A stretch of DNA of 13,807 nt, taken from NCBI GenBank assembly GCA_002780205.1, contig PEVQ01000243.1:3907-17713 (forward strand). The letters are read 5' to 3'. Numbering within the stretch: the first letter of the stretch is position 1; each line of letters starts with the position of its first letter. Source of the DNA: Elusimicrobia bacterium CG06_land_8_20_14_3_00_38_11. Its GTDB lineage: Bacteria > Elusimicrobiota > UBA8919. Shown piece after piece: positions 1 through 4,191 of this stretch. The position numbers and the translations under genes are program-made. The notes beneath the pieces are model-generated. The model was given only the letters and a program-made list of their open reading frames with translations, searched no databases and was not told where the DNA came from.

Positions 1-2
1 GG

Positions 3-482
3 CCCGAACTTATATGGCTTTACAATAATGTCGGCGATATTTTAAGACAGCAAAAGGATTTTAACGGCGCTTTTCTGGCACTTTCTCATGCAACTTCACT
101 TGATTCGACATATTCGCCGGCGTATTATAATATGGGGCTTTTGTATCTGGAAGAAAAAAAGGAAGACGACGCGATTGAGTATTTCAAGAAAGCGCATCAA
201 TACGATAAAACTGATCCCGATTCACTTTCTCAACTATCAAAAATTTATCAGAGAAAGGGCTATAAAAATTTTGTTGAGGGTAAAATTGACGGTGCAATCA
301 CGGAATATAAAAAAGCGATTGAGTACACACCGGCTGCCGCCGATATTTATTACAACATAGGTGTGATTTATTCGCAATTGCAAAATAACAAAGAGGCAAA
401 AGAATATTTCCAAAAATACATTCAATTAAACCCGGGGGGTTCAAATGCAGAAACAATTAAAAAATGGCTTAACACGAATTAG
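3..482 (+). CDS. TPR-repeat protein, 3' part (start lies before the window)
   Basis: The reading frame is open from base 3, well upstream of the first ATG at 132, so this is the C-terminal 159 residues of a longer protein. About four tetratricopeptide helix pairs can be read, with typical TPR spacing: a divergent one near the start, then units beginning at AYYNMGLLYLEEKK, DSLSQLSKIYQRKG and ADIYYNIGVIYSQLQ, the last ending in the common TPR sequence YIQLNPG. TPR arrays are protein-interaction scaffolds; the partner is unknown. The end overlaps the next gene by 38 bp in another frame, which suggests co-transcription. The N-terminus, and any signal peptide or catalytic domain there, is out of view. 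Confidence 0.87.
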   Translation, partial: PELIWLYNNVGDILRQQKDFNGAFLALSHATSLDSTYSPAYYNMGLLYLEEKKEDDAIEYFKKAHQYDKTDPDSLSQLSKIYQRKGYKNFVEGKIDGAITEYKKAIEYTPAAADIYYNIGVIYSQLQNNKEAKEYFQKYIQLNPGGSNAETIKKWLNTN

Positions 483-1530
483 TCGGAAGTGGTTTAAAAT
501 TTTGCTACTTGCTACTTACTACTTACTACTTACTACTTACTGTCTCTATTCACAGACAACCATCTCTTATCCCTTATATTTATGCGAAGCCGGCAATCCC
601 AACGATTACCGGCTTTTTGCCAACGGCGGCGGATGGGACGGTTTCTGGTATGTCGGTTACAACAGGGTCTGGATAGAAAAAATATTCATACCGGGAAATT
701 TGTCAGAGTATAAAAAAGTTTTTATCGGGGCAAAACTCGGGCGGATGAAATCAAAACAAGTTTATAATAACGGAAAAGCCACGCTTGACAAAGAAGCAAT
801 TCCGGGCGATATTTTCATTGCGGTGTCATCAACGCCGTCGTGGAAAAAATCAAACTGGAAATTTTTGACAACTACTGATAATATTTCCTTTGAAGGCGAC
901 AATGAACTTGCGGTTGAACAGGTCGGTGAATCCCGATGGTTTTGGACTGAAGTCCGGTCGGACGAAATAAATTTCGGCGGTGAAAATTATATTGCTCTTT
1001 GGTCAACGTCCGCATTTTTAACCGATTCTTCAAACAGTCCGATAATCGCTGCAGCATGGGGCGGTAAGGATGCCAACAGTTTTATCAATGACGAAATAAA
1101 AGGCGGCCCGCCGCAACATTTTAGTACGACAACGCTTAAATCGCCGCTCACCGTTTTTGAACCGGCTATAGCAATAAAATTTGTTCCGGAATTATCCCAG
1201 AATATAACGGTCGGTTTAATGGGCATAACAGAGGGCGAAAACCTTGCTGAAAAAAAAGTAATTTATGCTTCCGTACTTGGCAACGAAATCCAAAAGGTCT
1301 GGCTTGAAATTTCCCAAGACAATAAAATTTGGAAAAAACACGGCTTGATTTCTTATACTTCGCCGTACATATTTTCATTAAATCCTAAAAAATTATCTTT
1401 AGATATCGGATATGGAAATAAAAAGCGCGCCGCCTCTGCACTTTTTATTCGGGTTTGTGCAACCGATATCTGGGAAAATACGGGAAGAAGCCCGTCCGTT
1501 AAAATTTTTATAAGCGGAATTGACAAATAG
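445..1530 (+). CDS. Exported protein of unknown function with C-terminal Ig-like region
   Basis: A 361-residue protein I do not recognise. The N-terminus is typical of a signal peptide: a basic stretch (several K/R in residues 1-18), a hydrophobic core at about residues 19-35 rich in L, T and Y, and a likely cleavage zone near CLYS-QTT (residues 33-39). The core is almost entirely encoded by a heptanucleotide tandem repeat at 504-538. The middle is rich in W, G and aromatic residues and probably beta-structured. The last 100 residues (VGLMGITEGENLAEKK onward) read like an Ig/fibronectin-type fold of the kind found in surface proteins. The start at 445 follows a G-rich ribosome-binding site (434-439), and no better start exists before the hydrophobic core. 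It overlaps the upstream TPR gene, so the two may form a cell-envelope pair. Function is unknown. Confidence 0.8.
   Translation: MQKQLKNGLTRISRKWFKILLLATYYLLLTTYCLYSQTTISYPLYLCEAGNPNDYRLFANGGGWDGFWYVGYNRVWIEKIFIPGNLSEYKKVFIGAKLGRMKSKQVYNNGKATLDKEAIPGDIFIAVSSTPSWKKSNWKFLTTTDNISFEGDNELAVEQVGESRWFWTEVRSDEINFGGENYIALWSTSAFLTDSSNSPIIAAAWGGKDANSFINDEIKGGPPQHFSTTTLKSPLTVFEPAIAIKFVPELSQNITVGLMGITEGENLAEKKVIYASVLGNEIQKVWLEISQDNKIWKKHGLISYTSPYIFSLNPKKLSLDIGYGNKKRAASALFIRVCATDIWENTGRSPSVKIFISGIDK
504..538 (+). repeat. Heptanucleotide tandem repeat, five units, inside the signal peptide
   Basis: Five consecutive 7-bp units: GCTACTT twice, then ACTACTT three times. The next bases (ACTGTCT) look like a decayed sixth unit. 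The repeat encodes residues 20-32 of the exported protein, its hydrophobic signal-peptide core. A related repeat (unit xxCTTAC) lies in larA at 9551-9585. Confidence 0.93.
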
Positions 1531-1681
1531 TAAAAAAATTGATAAAATAAAACCGTTGACGTTTCGCTAAAAGTGGTTTTGATAACAGCGATATTAACTG
1601 CCGATTACAACGATATTTCCGACGAGGGCTTATCGCTGACATCGTATCTTTTATCGCTGTAATCAGAGATTATTACAAATT
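1531..1681. other. Intergenic stretch with inverted repeats and a short open frame
   Basis: This 151-bp gap holds a 9-bp inverted repeat (ACAGCGATA at 1585-1593, TATCGCTGT at 1652-1660), a second inverted pair (GATTACA at 1603-1609, TGTAATC at 1658-1664) and a direct repeat TTATCGCTG (1630-1638, 1651-1659). A codon-like frame without an ATG runs 1546-1660; its last 29 codons follow a possible GTG start at 1573. It may be a regulatory leader for the receiver-domain gene or the remnant of a gene. A TTGACG near 1556 could be a -35 box, but I see no good -10. Confidence 0.35.
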
Positions 1682-2065
1682 ATGAACAAAAAAGCATTTA
1701 TTGTTGACGATGACCCTAACATACTTGAACTTTTTAGACATATTCTTGAAAAAGAAAATCTTGAGGTTTTTACCGCATTAGACGGTAATGACGCAATTAA
1801 AAAAATTCCGGAAGCGAAGCCGGATATCATTATACTTGATCTTATGCTTCCGAAACAGGGCGGGTTTGAAGTATTGAAATCACTTCAGCAAAATGAAAAC
1901 ACAGAAACTATTCCGGTAATAATTGTCACAGGGAAATTCAGAGACGGAACGACATATGATTTTGTAAAGTCGCAGCCGAATGTAAAAGATTTTTTTTCAA
2001 AGCCAATAAACCCGTCTGTTTTTGCGTTAAGTGTAAAAAAAATTTTAGGGGGATACGATGTATAA
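1682..2065 (+). CDS. Stand-alone response-regulator receiver (REC) domain protein
   Basis: A 127-residue protein that is a complete CheY-like receiver domain with no output domain. The key residues are present: acidic triplet D9-D10-D11, phospho-acceptor D53 (in IILDLMLP), switch threonine T83 (IIVTG) and conserved lysine K107 before proline (SKPI). It should take phosphate from a histidine kinase, none of which is encoded here, and signal by protein contact. The stop overlaps the start of the next gene by 8 bp, so the two are probably translationally coupled and the neighbour is the obvious candidate partner. No strong ribosome-binding site precedes the ATG. The PKQGGFE loop after D53 is typical of single-domain regulators. 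Confidence 0.93.
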   Translation: MNKKAFIVDDDPNILELFRHILEKENLEVFTALDGNDAIKKIPEAKPDIIILDLMLPKQGGFEVLKSLQQNENTETIPVIIVTGKFRDGTTYDFVKSQPNVKDFFSKPINPSVFALSVKKILGGYDV

Positions 2066-2363
2066 TAAAAAGTGGGTTCGCACTGCCGTTGCCGTAATTT
2101 TAACCGTCATAGCGATGTACATTATGATTTATCTTGATGTATGGTTTCGTGCAAAACATTCTTATCAAGAAGCGGAAAAAGCGGCGGCAAACAACGATTG
2201 GAAGATGGCATATGTTTGGTATCAGACGGCGGTTGAACAGTTTTCTCCGCCCAATTCAAAATGGGTGAAAATGTCCAGAGAAAAAATGCCCGTTGTGCTT
2301 GAAAAATGGAAAGAGGATTTAAGAAAGAAAAAAATTCCGTTTGAAGATTATATGCTGGAGTGA
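2058..2363 (+). CDS. Small single-pass membrane protein with a TPR-like cytoplasmic or periplasmic helix pair
   Basis: A 101-residue protein I do not recognise. Residues about 8-27 form one transmembrane helix after a basic N-terminus (MYNKKWVR), so the N-terminus is probably inside and the rest outside. The remainder begins with a helix pair resembling one TPR unit (SYQEAEKAAANNDWKMAYVWY...), followed by a charged K/E-rich tail. The ATG at 2058 is preceded by a G-rich site (2048-2052) and overlaps the receiver gene. The ribosome-binding site of panD begins at its stop codon. Because topology would put the TPR-like part across the membrane from a cytoplasmic receiver domain, a direct interaction is not assured. 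Confidence 0.75.
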   Translation: MYNKKWVRTAVAVILTVIAMYIMIYLDVWFRAKHSYQEAEKAAANNDWKMAYVWYQTAVEQFSPPNSKWVKMSREKMPVVLEKWKEDLRKKKIPFEDYMLE

Positions 2364-2367
2364 GGTG
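2362..2367 (+). promoter_or_regulatory. Ribosome-binding site fixing the panD start
   Basis: GAGGTG ends 5 bases before the ATG at 2373. This supports that start over the in-frame ATG at 2385 and places the pyruvoyl serine at residue 25, as in E. coli PanD. It overlaps the stop region of the preceding gene, so coupling is likely. Confidence 0.7.
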
Positions 2368-2372
2368 CTAAA

Positions 2373-2726
2373 ATGTTTAGAAAGATGGCAAAGTCAAAAT
2401 TACAGTTGGCAAAAGTTACCGGTAAAAATCTGAATTATCTCGGTTCCATAAAAATTGACAGAAATCTTATGGAACTCGCCGATATCTATCCTTATGAAAT
2501 CGTGCTGGTCGTAAATAAAACCACCGGCGCCAGATTTGAGACATATGTGCTTGTCGGTAAAAAAAACTCAGGATGCATTGAATTAAACGGCGGTGCTGCC
2601 CGTCTGGGTGAAGTCGGCGACGAACTGATAATTATTTCAAATGAGTTTATTGAGGAAGAAAGAGCAAAAAAATATAAACCGAAAATTGTTTTTCTTGATG
2701 ACAAAAATCGCCCTATAAAAAAATGA
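2373..2726 (+). CDS. panD: Aspartate 1-decarboxylase (pyruvoyl-dependent)
   Basis: A 117-residue protein, close to the usual family length, which decarboxylates L-aspartate to beta-alanine for pantothenate and CoA synthesis in the cytoplasm. The proenzyme self-cleaves at G24-S25, seen here as YLGS, making the pyruvoyl group from the serine. Other conserved active-site residues are K9, R54, T57, Y58 (GARFETY) and the N72-G73 turn (NGGAA), at the same numbers as in E. coli. The C-terminal strand region is also recognisable. It overlaps the following hydantoinase gene by 4 bp (ATGA). The placement is notable because beta-alanine is also the end product of reductive uracil breakdown, the pathway to which the next two genes look related. 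Confidence 0.93.
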   Translation: MFRKMAKSKLQLAKVTGKNLNYLGSIKIDRNLMELADIYPYEIVLVVNKTTGARFETYVLVGKKNSGCIELNGGAARLGEVGDELIIISNEFIEEERAKKYKPKIVFLDDKNRPIKK

Positions 2727-4078
2727 ACCTTCTTGTAAAAAACGGAACAGTTATAACCGCTGACAAAATATTTAATGCTGATATTTTTATATCCGGCGAA
2801 AAAATTGCAAAAATCGGGAAAATTCAATCCCGGGAAAATTGCAAAATTATAGATGCAAAAAATAAATATATTTTTCCCGGCGTTATAGACGCCCATACCC
2901 ATTTCGGTCTTAAAGCATATAGTTCAAAAACTTCGGATGATTTTTCAAGCGGTACAAAATCGGCTGCTTCCGGAGGAGTTACGACGGTTATTGATTATGC
3001 AATTCCCCGGACAAATGAGACGATGTTTGAATCGGTGACCCGCCGCAAGATTGAAGCCAAAAAATCTTATGTTGATTATTCTTTCCATTCGCAAATCGTC
3101 AACTGGAACAATCAGAGTCAAAGTGATTTTATAAAACTTGCCGCAGGTTCCGGCATTAAATCATTTAAGGTTTTTATGCCGAAAACAGAGGGCTGGGGCG
3201 TCGGCGATTACGAGTTGCTGAAAATTTTGGAGTTTTCAAAAAGATTTTCGGCGCTCGTAGAAGTTCATGCTGAAAGCAGTCCTCTTATAGACGGATTTAC
3301 CAGAAGTTTTGTTGTTCGTCAAAAAACTGCCGTCTCAAATTTTTATTACACACGCCCTAACATTGCGGAAGAAGAAGCGGTAAACCGCGCGGTATTTCTT
3401 GCCGAGAAATCCGGCGGGAATCTTTATATCGTTCACACATCTGCCCAAGGCACGGTTCAAATTGCCGCAGAAGCACGGAAAAGGGGCGTCAATGTTATCG
3501 TTGAAACCTGTCCGCAGTATCTTGTTCTGAATAAAAATGTTTTTGAAAAAAAAGACGGTTATCTTTTTGCAACCTGTCCGCCGGTGAAATTGCCGTCGGA
3601 TAATAAAGCGTTGTGGGAAGGGATTAAAAGCGGAATTGTAAAAACGGTTGCAACCGACCACTGCGCATTTTCAAAAAAAGATAAGCAAAAAGCAAAAAAT
3701 GATTTCAGAAATTTAAGGTTCGGTATGCCGGGGGTTGAAACATCGTTTCCGATTTTATTTTCGGAAGGCGTAGTGAAAAAAAGAATAACGCTTGAAAAAC
3801 TTGCCCGGGTGACATCTCAAAATCCCGCAAAAATTTTCGGGTTGTATCCTAAAAAGGGCTGCATAAAAATCGGAAGCGATGCTGATTTAACAATTTTTGA
3901 CCCGAAGGTAAAGTGGAGGATTGATTACAGAAAACTTAATACTGATTGCGGCTGGAGTCCTTATCAGAATATGAAAATTACCGGCAAAACGGTTATGACG
4001 CTGCTTCGCGGGAAAATAATTTATGATAACGGCAAATTTACATCGGGCAGCGGTTACGGAAAATTTTTAAAAAGATAA
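2723..4078 (+). CDS. hyuA: Dihydropyrimidinase / D-hydantoinase family amidohydrolase
   Basis: A 451-residue cyclic amidohydrolase of usual family length. It should hydrolyse a ring amide such as that of dihydrouracil, dihydrothymine or a hydantoin. The binuclear metal site is complete: H58 and H60 (DAHTHF), the lysine carboxylated in this family at K149 (SFKVFM), H182 (EVHAES), H238 (YIVHTS) and D312 (ATDHCAF). The C-terminal beta domain returns at IGSDADLTIFDP. After K149 the sequence runs FMPKTEGWG rather than the MAYK-type loop that carries a substrate-contact tyrosine in many dihydropyrimidinases, so substrate preference may differ. It starts inside the end of panD and precedes the DPD-like oxidoreductase. 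In E. coli a hyuA homologue sits in the ygfK/ssnA purine-related cluster. Confidence 0.9.
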   Translation: MNLLVKNGTVITADKIFNADIFISGEKIAKIGKIQSRENCKIIDAKNKYIFPGVIDAHTHFGLKAYSSKTSDDFSSGTKSAASGGVTTVIDYAIPRTNETMFESVTRRKIEAKKSYVDYSFHSQIVNWNNQSQSDFIKLAAGSGIKSFKVFMPKTEGWGVGDYELLKILEFSKRFSALVEVHAESSPLIDGFTRSFVVRQKTAVSNFYYTRPNIAEEEAVNRAVFLAEKSGGNLYIVHTSAQGTVQIAAEARKRGVNVIVETCPQYLVLNKNVFEKKDGYLFATCPPVKLPSDNKALWEGIKSGIVKTVATDHCAFSKKDKQKAKNDFRNLRFGMPGVETSFPILFSEGVVKKRITLEKLARVTSQNPAKIFGLYPKKGCIKIGSDADLTIFDPKVKWRIDYRKLNTDCGWSPYQNMKITGKTVMTLLRGKIIYDNGKFTSGSGYGKFLKR

Positions 4079-4080
4079 AA

Positions 4081-4131
4081 GATGCGAGGGTTTGGGCGGG
4101 TTTTAACCCGGCCGTCTAAACCCGAAGCATC
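4081..4131. repeat. Long imperfect palindrome between hyuA and the DPD-like gene
   Basis: The ends GATGC (4081-4085) and GCATC (4127-4131) are complementary. Inside them, GGGTTT (4088-4093) pairs with AAACCC (4118-4123), and GGGTT around 4098 pairs with AACCC around 4105. It could form a hairpin of about 50 nt with a few bulges. It starts just after the hyuA stop. No T-tract follows, so it looks more like a dispersed repeat than a simple terminator. Confidence 0.75.
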
Positions 4132-4138
4132 AAACCAC

Positions 4139-4178
4139 AATGTAGTCCCGACCTTCAGGTCGGGATGAGCGAAGCGAA
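4139..4178. repeat. Family A palindromic element, intergenic copy
   Basis: Layout is AATGTAG, then a perfect 9-bp stem (TCCCGACCT at 4146-4154, loop TC, AGGTCGGGA at 4157-4165), then the tail TGAGCGAAGCGAA. The same head and tail flank different stems at 4811, 4973 and 6280. The ATG at 4165 is inside this repeat and is not the likely start of the downstream gene. Confidence 0.9.
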
Positions 4179-4180
4179 AA

Positions 4181-4185
4181 AGGAG
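4181..4185 (+). promoter_or_regulatory. Ribosome-binding site of the DPD-like gene
   Basis: AGGAG lies 6 bases before the ATG at 4192 and directly after the tail of the family A repeat. It picks 4192 as the start over the in-frame ATG at 4165, which belongs to the repeat. Confidence 0.75.
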
Positions 4186-4191
4186 AAAAAG

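Noticed and set aside
2803..2844. Repeated AAAATTGCAAAA with CGGGA/TCCCG between, in the hyuA N-terminus
   Set aside because: The direct repeat is short and A-rich, lacks the head and tail of the palindromic families, and the protein region is of ordinary length for the family.
4165..4191. Upstream ATG that would add nine residues to the DPD-like protein
   Set aside because: The ATG is part of the palindromic repeat, has no ribosome-binding site, and AGGAG sits at the right distance from 4192.
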